A stretch of DNA of 64,000 nt. Source: QHXN01 sp032162705 (lineage in GTDB: Bacteria > Acidobacteriota > Blastocatellia > Pyrinomonadales > Pyrinomonadaceae). Positions within the stretch are counted from its first letter, which is position 1. Every line of letters starts with the position of its first letter. The translations under genes were made by a program, and so were the position numbers. The stretch spans positions 1-64,000 of the forward strand of contig JAVRON010000099.1 in the NCBI GenBank assembly GCA_032162705.1, in the 5' to 3' direction. A model generated the notes under the pieces. It worked only from the letters and a program-made list of their open reading frames with translations, did no database searches and was not told where the DNA came from. Positions 6,945 through 15,764 of this stretch are shown here, one piece after another.

Positions 6945-7991
6945 ATGTCTGAGGAACTGGAACCGGGGAACGTGCGCGAGCGCGGCGCGGCGGACGACGA
7001 GAAGCAGTTCGAGCTGTCTCTGCGCCCGAAGCATCTCGGCGAGTACATCGGCCAGAAGAAGGTGACCGATAATCTCGGCATCTATATCCGCGCCGCGCGC
7101 CAGCGCCGAGAGGCGCTCGACCACGTCCTGCTCACGGGCCCGCCCGGCTTGGGTAAGACAACGCTCGCCAACATCGTCGCCAACGAGATGGGCGCTGAGT
7201 TGCGCTCGACCGCCGGGCCTATCATCGAGAAGCCCGGCGACCTCGCCGCCCTGCTGACGAATCTGCAAGAGGGCGACGTGCTCTTCATCGACGAGATTCA
7301 CCGCATGTCGCCCGCCATCGAAGAGGTCTTGTATCCTGCGATGGAGGACTACCAGCTCGACATCATGATCGGGCAGGGCACGGCCGCACGCTCCATCAAG
7401 CTCGAACTGCCGAAGTTCACCTTAGTCGGCGCGACGACGCGGCCCGGCCTGATAACCGCCCCCTTGCGCGGGCGCTTCGGTATCGTCTTCCATCTCAACT
7501 TCTACACGCACGAAGAGCTTGCGACCATCGTCCTCCGCTCGGCGGAGATACTCGGCACAGCGATTGACGACGGCGGCGCGCGCGAGATTGCTCGACGCGC
7601 ACGCGGCACACCGCGCATCGCGAACCGTCTGCTTCGGCGCGTGCGCGACTACGCGGAGGTCGAGCACGACGGGCACATCACCAAAGAGATCGCCGACGAT
7701 GCGCTGAACCGCATGGAGGTCGATACCTTCGGGCTTGACGAGATGGACAGGAAGCTCCTGTTGATGATTATCCAGCAACATCAGGGCGGCCCCGTCGGTC
7801 TCAACCACATGTCCGCCGCGCTGCAAGAGGAGAAGGACTCCATCGAGGAGATCATCGAGCCGTATCTCATTCAGATCGGCTTCCTCAACCGAACCCCGCG
7901 CGGACGCGCCGCCACGCGCCTCGCATACGAACACTTCGGCATCGACCCGCCGCGCCAACAGACGCGCCCCGGACTCTTCGACGCGGAATAA
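6945..7991 (+). CDS. ruvB: Holliday junction branch migration DNA helicase RuvB
   Basis: The 348-aa AAA+ motor has the N-terminal LRPKHLGEYIGQ signature, Walker A GPPGLGKTT, Walker B DEIHRMSP, sensor I GATTRPG, and a C-terminal winged helix (GGPVGLNHMSAALQEEKDSIEEIIEPYLIQIGF). I start at the ATG at 6945 (MSEELEPG) because the upstream codons belong to the intergenic hairpin. RuvB hexamers drive branch migration with RuvA. Translation must begin without a recognisable Shine-Dalgarno, since the hairpin reaches to 7 bases from the ATG. Confidence 0.98.
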   Translation: MSEELEPGNVRERGAADDEKQFELSLRPKHLGEYIGQKKVTDNLGIYIRAARQRREALDHVLLTGPPGLGKTTLANIVANEMGAELRSTAGPIIEKPGDLAALLTNLQEGDVLFIDEIHRMSPAIEEVLYPAMEDYQLDIMIGQGTAARSIKLELPKFTLVGATTRPGLITAPLRGRFGIVFHLNFYTHEELATIVLRSAEILGTAIDDGGAREIARRARGTPRIANRLLRRVRDYAEVEHDGHITKEIADDALNRMEVDTFGLDEMDRKLLLMIIQQHQGGPVGLNHMSAALQEEKDSIEEIIEPYLIQIGFLNRTPRGRAATRLAYEHFGIDPPRQQTRPGLFDAE

Positions 7992-8031
7992 CTCTCTGCG
8001 GAGTAACACTCTCTTCCGGAGTCGCAATGCC

Positions 8032-10158
8032 TTGAGACTCATTTACCGCACACGTCGCACGCTCTTGGCCGCGCTGCTGGCGTGCGCGCTGCCGTGCGCC
8101 GGACGCGCGCAAGAGAGCAAGCGAAGCGACGCGAAGCCGGAAGCACGAAAAGACTCGAAGCCGGAACCGCGAAAGGATGCGAAGCCGGAATCGCAAAGGG
8201 ATGCGAAGCCGGAACCGCAAAAGAGTGCGAAGCAGGGCGCGCGAAAGAGTGCGAAGCAGGGCGCGCGAAAGAAGTCTGATGAAGGTGACGCGCGGCGTCG
8301 TCGTGAAGTGCTCGAAGCCATCGCCGCTTTAAAAGAGACGGCGGAGACAGCGCGCTCGTTCGACGATGTTTATGAGAGCGTTCGCACGCAGTCGGAGGCC
8401 GCCGACGCGCTCTGGCCTTACGACGAACCGACGGCGCGCGCGATCCTCAACCGCGCGTGGGAGACCGCGAACGCGCCCGGCGCGGAAGACCACGTGCAGG
8501 GCTTCGGGACTTCGGAAGACCCGCACGAGGACGCGCTCAACGCATTGACGAATGGGCGCGGCTTCATCGTTAAGACCGCGCTCAAGCACGACGCACGCAT
8601 GGGCGACGCCTTCATGCGCGAGTTCGAGCATGGCATCGCCGAGCGCGCGGTTGCCGCAGCAGCGGCGGCGACACCGCAGAGCAAAGCGCCCATCGTGGTG
8701 CAACAAGACGAAAGCCCCGACCCCGCCAGTACGCAATGGCACGAGCGACGCCTGAGTCCAGCAGGCTGGCAGCGCATCTTCATCGCGCGCCAGCTCATCG
8801 AGGATGGAGACTTCAAGCACGCCGCCGAGGCTGCCGCGCCCCTAGTCAACGAAGGCGCGACGCTGCCGCTCCTCAAGTTCATACTCTACCTACGCGCACG
8901 CGACGCGCGAGCCGCCGACGCGCTCTACCTGCACCTGCTCGAAGCGACGCGCTTCGACGCGAGCGCGGACGCCAACGATGTTCTGCTTCTCTCGACTCCG
9001 TTTGTCTCGCCCGGCCTGTGCGTCTCGGTCAACTCGGACGGCTCTGCCAACTTCATCACACTGAATTATGAGAACGACGAAGCGCGGCGGGCCGCCTCGT
9101 CGCTCCCCGGCGAAGCGCGACTCGCATTCTTCAACACCGCCGCCTCAGTCCTCTTTCGCCCGCGTGCGCCGCGCGAAGGCAAAGCGCCCGGCGACAACGA
9201 CGACTCGGCGGCGCTCTACTTTGCCGTCGGTCGCCTGCTCCCCTTCTTCGACCACGAGGCCGCACAACTCGCGCCCGCGCTGCACGCGCGACAGGAATCG
9301 CTCGCCGCCGAGATCGAAGCGAGCCGCCGCGCCGCACTCGCGGCGAAGATGGACGTGAATAGTTTGACGCCGAAGAATCCATCCGACCCGCTCGCCTTCC
9401 CTCTGGAGATGGTCGCGCAGGCGCATGAGGCGAAGGAGCGCGACTTCGCGCGGCTCGTCGTCGTGGACGAGGCCGCGAGGCTTTCGCTCTGGGATCGCGC
9501 GCGCATCTCCACAGAGGAGATCGAGGACGGCGAGGCACGCCGCGCCGCACGGCTCATCGTCGCCATGCGTCAGGTCGCACGCACCGCGAGCAGTTTCGAC
9601 GATGACGACCCGGACGCCTTCGAGCGCGCCGTCGCGTTCGTCGGCGCGGCGGACGTGCCGACGGAGGTGCGCGCCTACGGGCTGGCGCAGGTGGCCGAGT
9701 TGGCCGCACGACGCGGCAGGCGTGAGCGTGCGGACGAGTTGATGGCGCAAGCCTCCGCTTATGCGTCCGAGGTGGTCGGTAATAAACAGCGTGCGACCGC
9801 GCTCGCTCTCGTCACGCTCTCGGCGTCGCGCGCGGGCGGCGGGCGCGTCTGGGAGTTGCTGCCTGCGTTCGTTCGCGTTGCGGATGAGACGGACGAGTTG
9901 CAGTTCGGAGGGATGCTTCTTGAGTTCTCCGTCGGCATGCCGGATAGAAAGTTGTGGATCACGATTCCCGAACGGTCAATCAGTCTTGAGGAAGTGTTTG
10001 CCGCTACGGCGCGGCTCGACGCGGTGCGAACGTTGACGGAGGCGCGTTCGTTTAAAGATGAAGAGTTAAGAGCCGCCGCTTTGCTGGCCGCCGCGCGTGC
10101 GACGCTTGAGAAAAGTGCGCGTGGGCGCGCTGAGGTTTTGCGGCGCGGCGCGAAATGA
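8032..10158 (+). CDS. Large secreted hypothetical protein with N-terminal octapeptide repeats
   Basis: The 708-aa product starts at a TTG and has a signal peptide (LLAALLACALPCAGRAQ). Next come six or seven degenerate eight-residue repeats of the type DAKPEPRK, ending in a Lys/Arg-rich stretch. The long remainder is helical and Ala/Arg/Asp-rich, with repeated AARSFDD-like motifs, resembling alpha-solenoid proteins without clear TPR signatures. A similar pattern near the end (TLTEARSFKDEELRAAALLAAAR) suggests internal duplication. No enzyme motif was found. It probably acts in the periplasm; function unknown. Confidence 0.8.
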   Translation: MRLIYRTRRTLLAALLACALPCAGRAQESKRSDAKPEARKDSKPEPRKDAKPESQRDAKPEPQKSAKQGARKSAKQGARKKSDEGDARRRREVLEAIAALKETAETARSFDDVYESVRTQSEAADALWPYDEPTARAILNRAWETANAPGAEDHVQGFGTSEDPHEDALNALTNGRGFIVKTALKHDARMGDAFMREFEHGIAERAVAAAAAATPQSKAPIVVQQDESPDPASTQWHERRLSPAGWQRIFIARQLIEDGDFKHAAEAAAPLVNEGATLPLLKFILYLRARDARAADALYLHLLEATRFDASADANDVLLLSTPFVSPGLCVSVNSDGSANFITLNYENDEARRAASSLPGEARLAFFNTAASVLFRPRAPREGKAPGDNDDSAALYFAVGRLLPFFDHEAAQLAPALHARQESLAAEIEASRRAALAAKMDVNSLTPKNPSDPLAFPLEMVAQAHEAKERDFARLVVVDEAARLSLWDRARISTEEIEDGEARRAARLIVAMRQVARTASSFDDDDPDAFERAVAFVGAADVPTEVRAYGLAQVAELAARRGRRERADELMAQASAYASEVVGNKQRATALALVTLSASRAGGGRVWELLPAFVRVADETDELQFGGMLLEFSVGMPDRKLWITIPERSISLEEVFAATARLDAVRTLTEARSFKDEELRAAALLAAARATLEKSARGRAEVLRRGAK
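8125..8278. repeat. 24-bp coding tandem repeat
   Basis: About six copies of a degenerate 24-base unit (GATGCGAAGCCGGAACCGCA type) encode the DAKPEPRK-like octapeptides. The last two copies (AKQGARKS) are nearly identical, which suggests recent copy-number change. Confidence 0.85.
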
Positions 10159-10235
10159 CGGACAATCGTGCGTGCAATTTATCAACGGCCCGGACGAGAC
10201 ATCCGAAGGCCGGTTCCCACGTCTGAAGGTAACGG

Positions 10236-11159
10236 ATGGAGAACGTGCGAAGACCCTTTCCCTTCTTCTCGCGGCGGCGCTGGGGCGTTAAGAACCTCGC
10301 GCCGTGGATGACCATACTCCAACACACCTTCCATCAATTTCACGAGAACGACCTGTTCACGCCCGCCGCGGCGATGAGCTACTTCGGGCTTCTGACGCTG
10401 TTCCCGGCGCTGCTCGTCATGCTCGTCATCGGCAACCGCCTCGACGCGGGCAGCGCGGCGCTGACGCGCATCGTCGAAATCTATCCCGGCTCGCGCGACT
10501 TCCTGCGCCTGACCATCAAGTCTCTGAAGGACGTGGGATGGGGCGGCCTGATTAGTGGCATCGTCGTTACGCTTTGGGCCGGCTCGTGGGTCTTCGCCGT
10601 CATCGAGCGCGCCTTGAATCGCATCTGGGGGACGCGGCCTCGTGCGTTCCTTCACGGGCGCGCGCTCACGCTCGGCATGATCGGCGCGGTCGGTGTGCTG
10701 CTCATCATCTCGGTCTTCATGACTTCGATCCTCGTCGGGTTGCAAGAGCTGATCGACCAGTTGCCGATACGTGTCGTGCGACGCTCGCCGTGGATGACGC
10801 TCGTCGGAAACGCCTTCTGGCAGTCGCTGTTTGCGGGCGCGGGCGCGCTCGTCACCATCGCGCTCTTCGCGGTCGTCTATCGACTTGTGCCGAACGGGCG
10901 CGTCACACTCCGCGACACGCTGCCGAGCGCCATCGTCGCGGGGCTTCTGTGGGAAGCGGCCAAGTACATCTTCGCGTCGAGTCTGCAATATTTCCACTAT
11001 GACGAAATCTACGGCTCGGTCGGCGCGGTCGTCGCCGTGCTCACCTGGAGCTATGTTTCGAGCCTCATCCTGATGTTCGGCGCGCAGCTCTCGGTCGTGC
11101 TCCACCAGGAGCACGCGGGCGCGGAGATCGCCGCCGAGACTCCCGCTTCCCCGTCTTGA
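10236..11159 (+). CDS. YihY/virulence factor BrkB family membrane protein
   Basis: The 307-aa integral membrane protein has about six hydrophobic segments and family landmarks: FHENDLFTPAAAMSYFGLLTLFPALLVML near the N-terminus, the WAGSWVFAVIERALNRIW segment, and the C-terminal YFHYDEIYGSVGAVVAVLTW. The family was once mis-assigned as RNase BN and has no agreed biochemical role; transport or envelope functions have been proposed. The translation keeps all expected segments at family length, so it looks intact. Confidence 0.92.
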   Translation: MENVRRPFPFFSRRRWGVKNLAPWMTILQHTFHQFHENDLFTPAAAMSYFGLLTLFPALLVMLVIGNRLDAGSAALTRIVEIYPGSRDFLRLTIKSLKDVGWGGLISGIVVTLWAGSWVFAVIERALNRIWGTRPRAFLHGRALTLGMIGAVGVLLIISVFMTSILVGLQELIDQLPIRVVRRSPWMTLVGNAFWQSLFAGAGALVTIALFAVVYRLVPNGRVTLRDTLPSAIVAGLLWEAAKYIFASSLQYFHYDEIYGSVGAVVAVLTWSYVSSLILMFGAQLSVVLHQEHAGAEIAAETPASPS

Positions 11160-11176
11160 GTTTTAACGTTAAGAAT

Positions 11177-11315
11177 AATTCACATGGATGGACAGGATTG
11201 ACAGGATAAGAGAATTTTTGATTTCAGATTTTTGATTTGAGATTTCAAATCTCAAATTTGAGAACTGAAAGTTGAAAAACTTTTATCCTGTCCATCCTGT
11301 CCATCCATGTGAATT
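11177..11315. repeat. Intergenic nested hairpin before queA (9-bp outer, 7-bp inner units)
   Basis: Outer arms are built on ACAGGATNN-type 9-bp units (11177-11209 and 11283-11315). Inner arms are ATTTGAG/ATTTCAA-like 7-bp units around 11216-11262. The right arm ends 17 bases before the queA ATG. The copy at 61175-61296 has the same outer and inner types. Confidence 0.88.
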
Positions 11316-11332
11316 CCCTGTCGCACTAACAA

Positions 11333-12391
11333 ATGTTCATCTCCGAGTTCGACTACGAGCTTCCCGAAGAGCTTATCGCGCAGCACCCGCTTGAGCGGCG
11401 CGACGCCTCGCGCATGCTCGTCGTCAGCCGTTCGGAAGCGAGCCTGCGCGACGGCTCCTTCTCCGGGTTCCCCTCCGAGTTGCGCGAGGGCGACACGGTC
11501 GTCGTCAACAACACGCGCGTCTTTCCGGCGCGGCTCGTCGGCCAGCGAGAGCCGACCGGCGGGCGCGTCGAGCTACTGCTCGTACGTCCGTGTGAAGACT
11601 TTGAGCAGACGACTTGGGAGGTTCTGGCGCGGCCCGCGCGCAGGCTCGACGCGGGCGCTCGCCTGACGTTCGGCGACGGGCGTCTGCGCGCTGAAGTTCT
11701 CTCGACGACCGGGGACGGAGCCGGGCGTGTCGTGCGCTTCCGCGCCGAAGGTGACTTCGATGCGCTGCTCGAAGAGTTGGGCCGGATGCCGCTTCCGCCA
11801 TACATCAAGCGCGAGGGCGACAGTCTCGACTCGCACACGGAAGACCGCGAGCGTTACCAGACCGTCTATGCCGCCTCGTCCGGCGCTATCGCCGCACCAA
11901 CGGCCGGGCTGCACTTCACCCCGCGTGTCTTCGAGGAGTTGCGCGCGCGCGGCGTACGCCTCGCCGAAGTCACTCTGCATGTCGGCTACGGCACGTTCGC
12001 GCCGGTGCGCGCCGATGACCTGGGCGAGCACCGCGTCGCCGCCGAACATTTCGAGATAGGCTGTGCGGCGGCTGCCGAGATAAACGCGACGCGTGAACGC
12101 GGCGGGCGCGTCGTCGCCGTCGGGACGACGACCGTGCGCGCTCTCGAATCCGCCGCAGACGAAGAGAGACGCATCCGCGCCGGTCGTGGCGAGACGGAGC
12201 TAACGATCACGCCCGGCTATGAGTTCCGCGCCGTCGACGCGCTTTTGACTAACTTCCACCTGCCGCGCTCGTCTCTGCTCGTCCTCGTCAGCGCCTTCGC
12301 CGGACGCGAACTCGTGCTCGACGCATACCGACACGCCGTCGGCGAGCGCTATCGCTTCTACAGCTACGGCGACTGCATGCTCATCGCGTAA
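11333..12391 (+). CDS. queA: S-adenosylmethionine:tRNA ribosyltransferase-isomerase QueA
   Basis: The 352-aa enzyme makes epoxyqueuosine in tRNA from preQ1 by transferring a ribosyl moiety from SAM. Diagnostic segments are FDYELPEELIAQHPLERRDASRML at the N-terminus, VVNNTRVFPARL, the YQTVYA...GAIAAPTAGLHFT region and VTLHVGYGTFAPVR. The end, FRAVDALLTNFHLPRSSLLVLVSAFAG, is also typical. Length matches the family. The ATG follows a nested intergenic hairpin and has no RBS. Confidence 0.98.
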   Translation: MFISEFDYELPEELIAQHPLERRDASRMLVVSRSEASLRDGSFSGFPSELREGDTVVVNNTRVFPARLVGQREPTGGRVELLLVRPCEDFEQTTWEVLARPARRLDAGARLTFGDGRLRAEVLSTTGDGAGRVVRFRAEGDFDALLEELGRMPLPPYIKREGDSLDSHTEDRERYQTVYAASSGAIAAPTAGLHFTPRVFEELRARGVRLAEVTLHVGYGTFAPVRADDLGEHRVAAEHFEIGCAAAAEINATRERGGRVVAVGTTTVRALESAADEERRIRAGRGETELTITPGYEFRAVDALLTNFHLPRSSLLVLVSAFAGRELVLDAYRHAVGERYRFYSYGDCMLIA

Positions 12392-12466
12392 GTGACGAGT
12401 GACAAGTGACGAGTGACAAGATAAAATTTCAACGGCTCGTCACTCGTCACTTGTCACTCGTCACTG
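12391..12466. repeat. Intergenic heptamer hairpin, GTGACRA family
   Basis: Four GTGACGA/GTGACAA units form the left arm, which touches the queA stop. The complementary right arm ends 13 bases before the next ATG. The sequence is distinct from the GTGATRA family but the architecture is the same. Confidence 0.9.
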
Positions 12467-12479
12467 CTCTTAAGTTTTT

Positions 12480-13046
12480 ATGGCTGTGCTCAAAAAAATT
12501 CGCTCGCGGCTATTCTCGTCCGGCGCGGTCGAGGGTGGCGACGCCGGTCTGGCCGGTGGGGCGCACGCGAGGCGCATAGCCTCCGCTGACGGAGTCCGCT
12601 ACGACGTTCGCCCGCTCACCGTCGCGCAGCTCGACGAGTGTTGGCGTCTCGATCAGCGCTGCTTCGTCGATGGCGAGGCGTACAGCCGCGAGACTTTCGA
12701 GTACCTGCTCACCTCGCCCGAGTCGGTCTCCTATCGCGCGGTGACCAATGACGGCATGATGGTCGGCTTCCTCGTCGGCATCGTCGAGCCGGACGCCACG
12801 GGTCACATCACCACGCTCGGCGTCGCGCCCGAGCACCGCCGTCGCGGCATCGCGCAACGCATGCTCTTCAAGGTCGAGGATGGCTTCCGACGGCGCGGCG
12901 TACGTATCGCGCGCCTCGAAGTGCGCTCCGTCAACACCGGCGCGCAGGAGCTTTACAGTAAGCTCGGCTTCGCCGTCACGCAGCGTCTCCCGCGCTACTA
13001 CTCCAACGGCGGCGACGGCCTCCTGATGATTAAATCAATAGTTTAA
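12480..13046 (+). CDS. GNAT-family N-acetyltransferase, RimI-like
   Basis: The 188-aa protein has an N-terminal extension of about 40 residues and then a GNAT fold: VRPLTVAQLDECWRLDQRCF, VGFLVGIVEPDATGHITTLGVAPEHRRRGIAQRML (acetyl-CoA loop RRRGIA), and the closing GAQELYSKLGFAVTQRLPRYYSNGGDGLLM. That last segment matches RimI-type ribosomal protein S18 or general protein acetyltransferases. Exact substrate is not determinable. The ATG at 12480 follows a hairpin and a T-rich spacer without an RBS. Confidence 0.9.
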   Translation: MAVLKKIRSRLFSSGAVEGGDAGLAGGAHARRIASADGVRYDVRPLTVAQLDECWRLDQRCFVDGEAYSRETFEYLLTSPESVSYRAVTNDGMMVGFLVGIVEPDATGHITTLGVAPEHRRRGIAQRMLFKVEDGFRRRGVRIARLEVRSVNTGAQELYSKLGFAVTQRLPRYYSNGGDGLLMIKSIV

Positions 13047-13047
13047 G

Positions 13048-13128
13048 AGCCGTACAGACGTAAATCGTCAATCGTGAATGGAAGGAAGGCTCCTCTATTC
13101 ACGATTGACGATTTACGTCTGTACGGCT
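13048..13128. repeat. Inverted repeat between convergent genes, probable bidirectional terminator
   Basis: Nearly perfect arms of about 32 bases (AGCCGTACAGACGTAAATCG and its complement) include two 7-bp AATCGTS units. It lies exactly between the ends of the acetyltransferase (+) and mglA (-) genes, one base from the first stop and a few bases from the second. Position favours transcription termination in both directions. Confidence 0.85.
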
Positions 13129-13131
13129 TTT

Positions 13132-13716
13132 CTAACTTCTCCGCAGTTCGGTCAACACCTGCTTGGCGACTGACTTGAGCGTGTCGAAGACGCCGTTGCC
13201 TTTCGAGGCGACGGCTTCGTGGACGGGTTCCTCTTTGCGCCGGAGTTCCGCGACCATCTCGCCGGCGGGGATAACGTTCGGCAGGTCTCGTTTGTTCAAT
13301 TGCAGGACATAGGGAATCTTGTCCAGATCGTAGCCGTTCGACTGCAAGTTCTCTTCCAGATTATAGAGCGATTCGATGTTGGCATCCATGCGCTCGTCCT
13401 GGCTGTCGGCGACGAAGACGACGCCGTCCACGCCCTTCAGGATGAGCTTACGCGAGGCGTCGTAGAAGACCTGCCCCGGCACTGTGTATAGATGAAAGCG
13501 CGTCTTGAAGCCGCGGACAGTGCCAAGCTCTAACGGCATGAAGTCGAAGAAGAGCGTCCGGTCGGTCTCGGTCGCCAGAGAAATGAGCTTGCCTTTGGCC
13601 GTCGGCGCGGTCGTGTCGTAGATGTATTGCAGGTTGGTCGTCTTCCCGCATAGGCCGGGGCCGTAGTAGACGATTTTGCAGTTGATCTCTCGTGAAGCGT
13701 AATTGATAAAAGTCAT
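13132..13716 (-). CDS. mglA: Ras-like cell-polarity GTPase MglA
   Basis: The 194-aa small GTPase shows a P-loop (GPGLCGKTTN), the switch regions with TVPGQ in place of the Ras DxxG, and LNKRD as the NKxD guanine-specificity motif. Residues MTFINYASREINCKIVYYGPG form the typical MglA start. MglA-GTP marks the leading pole and recruits motility or polarity effectors; MglB-type roadblock proteins act as its GAP. A roadblock protein gene lies directly upstream on the same strand, separated by a heptamer hairpin, which supports the assignment. Confidence 0.95.
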   Translation of the reverse strand: MTFINYASREINCKIVYYGPGLCGKTTNLQYIYDTTAPTAKGKLISLATETDRTLFFDFMPLELGTVRGFKTRFHLYTVPGQVFYDASRKLILKGVDGVVFVADSQDERMDANIESLYNLEENLQSNGYDLDKIPYVLQLNKRDLPNVIPAGEMVAELRRKEEPVHEAVASKGNGVFDTLKSVAKQVLTELRRS

Positions 13717-13738
13717 AGCATCCCTGTGACGGAGAATC

Positions 13739-13818
13739 TAGGAGTCTGAAGTCTGGGGTCTGGGGTCTGAAGTCAAGGCAGCGCCGCTCGCATCCTTCTT
13801 GACTTCAGACTCCAGATT
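13739..13818. repeat. Intergenic heptamer hairpin, GTCTGRR family
   Basis: Units GTCTGAA and GTCTGGG repeat at 7-bp spacing in the left arm (13741-13777). The right arm (13798-13817) is complementary. It occupies the gap between the mglB-like gene and mglA. Confidence 0.87.
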
Positions 13819-13819
13819 T

Positions 13820-14302
13820 TTAATTAAAGAGGCTGTCGATGTCGTCGTCCGTGATCTCCGCGAAGAGCGCTTCCTCCGAGTCTCTTCGCTGCTCTGCGAC
13901 GCGTTCCATCTCCTCAAAGAGCGCAGAGAGGTCGCGCGACGCCTGCTTGACGCGTAGCTTGACCAGGCCGAGGCTGGAACGTTCGTCGAAGACCACGACC
14001 AGCAGCATGCGGCCGATGATGCAGATGTGTATGCTGTCGCGCTCGCCCTCGTGCGAGAGCGTCGGGAACTCTTTCTCGCCGATGAGCCGCGCCATCCCGC
14101 CCGTGGCGGCCACGTTCCCGGCGGCTAAGGAGGCCAGACTCGTCGTGTCGAGGTCGCCGATGTCGCCCTGTGCGGCAATCTGCTGTCCGTTTTTGTCCAC
14201 GAGAAAGACCACGCGGGAAAAAGAATCGAGCCGCAGCTTGCTCAAAATCTGCTTGAGCTGTTGGAACTGCTGCTCGTGCATGATGATAGGGGTATCTGTC
14301 AT
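13820..14302 (-). CDS. mglB: Roadblock/LC7 domain protein, MglB-like GTPase-activating partner
   Basis: The 160-aa protein carries a roadblock/LC7 domain: an opening helix (FQQLKQILSKLRLDSFSRVVFLVDKNGQQIAAQGD), then SLASLAAGNVAATGGMARLIGE, a strand IHICIIGRMLLVVVFDE and a helix with LVKLRVKQASRDL. An acidic tail (EITDDDIDSLF) ends it. By analogy with Myxococcus, it should stimulate MglA GTP hydrolysis and fix polarity. The ATG at 14302 is preferred over one at 14281; neither has a strong RBS. The MglB name rests mostly on the mglA neighbour. Confidence 0.88.
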   Translation of the reverse strand: MTDTPIIMHEQQFQQLKQILSKLRLDSFSRVVFLVDKNGQQIAAQGDIGDLDTTSLASLAAGNVAATGGMARLIGEKEFPTLSHEGERDSIHICIIGRMLLVVVFDERSSLGLVKLRVKQASRDLSALFEEMERVAEQRRDSEEALFAEITDDDIDSLFN

Positions 14303-14670
14303 TCGTACACTGGCTCTTTCTCTCGCAGGATGCGGACTGAAGGTGAGCACCGGGGGCGTGGGTTCCGGGAAGTCCTCTAAAGAACTTAAATGAAGATGTC
14401 AGGAGATTTGACTCGAAAGTCCCGCAGCGGATCGTGCGCGTCGAGACCCTGTCCGCAGCAGCCCCGTCACACCAAGAGAACTCTAACATAAGGCCAAAGA
14501 TGACTTCAATAGTTTTTCTTTGCCGAACATTGTTTAACTATTCTTAACGGTCGTTGATTTCCCGCAAATCCTACTTCCCCGTTGATTTAGAGCCATTCGT
14601 GTGTTAAGCTGCTGGAGGTCGGCGGCTTTCCTTTCAACGGGAAGCCATCTGTGAAAAGCGAGTGCTTCGC
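14303..14670. other. Divergent intergenic region, no gene seen
   Basis: This 368-base gap separates the divergent mglB-like and TPR genes, so it should hold both promoters. An AT-richer stretch near 14500-14550 (TTTAACTATTCTTAAC) is the likeliest promoter zone. I could not fix a -35/-10 pair with proper spacing, and no structured RNA or short gene was recognised. Confidence 0.4.
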
Positions 14671-15624
14671 ATGAGCGATCCAGTCATCAAGGGTGCAAAA
14701 AGAAGCTCCTCCCGCCCTGCACCGCCTAGCTCTGCGCCAAAGTCTTTGGCTAAAAGCCGTAAGCTGACTACCAAGTCCGCAAAGCCTAAGCCTAAGCGCA
14801 CGGCGTCTGAGAAGGCCCCTGTGCGGAAAGCCACTCCGGCGAAGACAGCCCCGGCGGTCAAGTCGGCGCGACCCGCAGCGAAACAGGCCAAGCATCCGGC
14901 AAAATCCACGCCCGCGAAAAAAGCGGGCGGCAAGGCGCACTCCGCCGCTCCATCCTCCAACAAGGCCGCGTCCGGCAAGAAGACTCTGGCGGCTGCTAAA
15001 CCACATCCCGCCAGACCCGTGCCCGCAAAATCGTCCAAAGCCTCCTCGACGAAAACCGCCCCGGCGCAGAAATCTGTTCCGGCACAAAAGACCACACAGA
15101 GACCTGCGCCCGCCCCGCCCAGGCAGCCTTCGCGCGACGAGGCCGCGGCGCTCAAAGCCTTCGAGCGCGCCCATAAGGATTTCATGCGCGGCAACTTCTC
15201 TGCGGCGCGCGACCACTTCCGCGCGCTCATCGAACAGCACGCAGGCGTCTCCGAGGTAACGGCGCGCGCGCGCACATACCTGAGTGTGGCCGAGACGCGC
15301 CTGCGCACGGAGGCGGCGCTGCCACGCGACCCGGACTCGCTCTATGACCGAGGGGTGATCGAGTTGAACCGCGGCGACTTCGTCGCGGCGCAGGAACTGT
15401 TTGAGCGCGCGCTCAAGCGCGACCCCGAAGCTGCCGACACGCACTATGCGCTGGCGGCGGCACGCGCCAGGCTCGGCTCGGTCGAGTCGGCGCTGCACGC
15501 GCTCGAACGTGCGGTCGAGCTTAAACCCATGCTGAGAGCCCGCGCGCAGGCCGACGCAGACCTCGTGGTTTTGCGCAACGATCCAGAGTTCGAGCGGATT
15601 ATTTTTCCCAACACGCGCCCCTGA
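14671..15624 (+). CDS. Lys/Ala/Pro-rich histone H1-like N-terminus fused to TPR domain
   Basis: The 317-aa protein has two halves. Residues to about 155 are a basic low-complexity region full of KPA, TPAKK and AAKP motifs, like H1-type DNA-compacting tails. The C-terminal half has TPR-like helices (AFERAHKDFMRGNFSAARDHFRALIEQH; GDFVAAQELFERALKRDPEAADTHYALAAARARLG). I start at the ATG at 14671; a GTG three codons earlier is possible. The basic tail could bind nucleic acid or polyanionic envelope polymers; this is inference. No signal peptide is visible. Confidence 0.8.
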   Translation: MSDPVIKGAKRSSSRPAPPSSAPKSLAKSRKLTTKSAKPKPKRTASEKAPVRKATPAKTAPAVKSARPAAKQAKHPAKSTPAKKAGGKAHSAAPSSNKAASGKKTLAAAKPHPARPVPAKSSKASSTKTAPAQKSVPAQKTTQRPAPAPPRQPSRDEAAALKAFERAHKDFMRGNFSAARDHFRALIEQHAGVSEVTARARTYLSVAETRLRTEAALPRDPDSLYDRGVIELNRGDFVAAQELFERALKRDPEAADTHYALAAARARLGSVESALHALERAVELKPMLRARAQADADLVVLRNDPEFERIIFPNTRP

Positions 15625-15764
15625 AAAGTCGCCCTCCCCACTGCCTGCCGCGCCCCACGATTCCCTTTTCGCCCACTAACTCTTTTGAAAGCCTACGTCT
15701 TTCGAGTATCATTTCCGCACCGGCGAGTGCCGGCCCAAGTTTCACCGAAGGAGCCCCGAAGACA

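Noticed and set aside
10182..11114. Long minus-strand open frame opposite the YihY/BrkB gene
   Set aside because: It is a shadow of the plus-strand gene with Arg/Asp/Glu-rich random composition; similar long antisense frames elsewhere were dismissed likewise.
13048..13128. Hairpin as the same translational element as the heptamer family
   Set aside because: It lies between convergent gene ends, not before a start codon, so termination is the better explanation.
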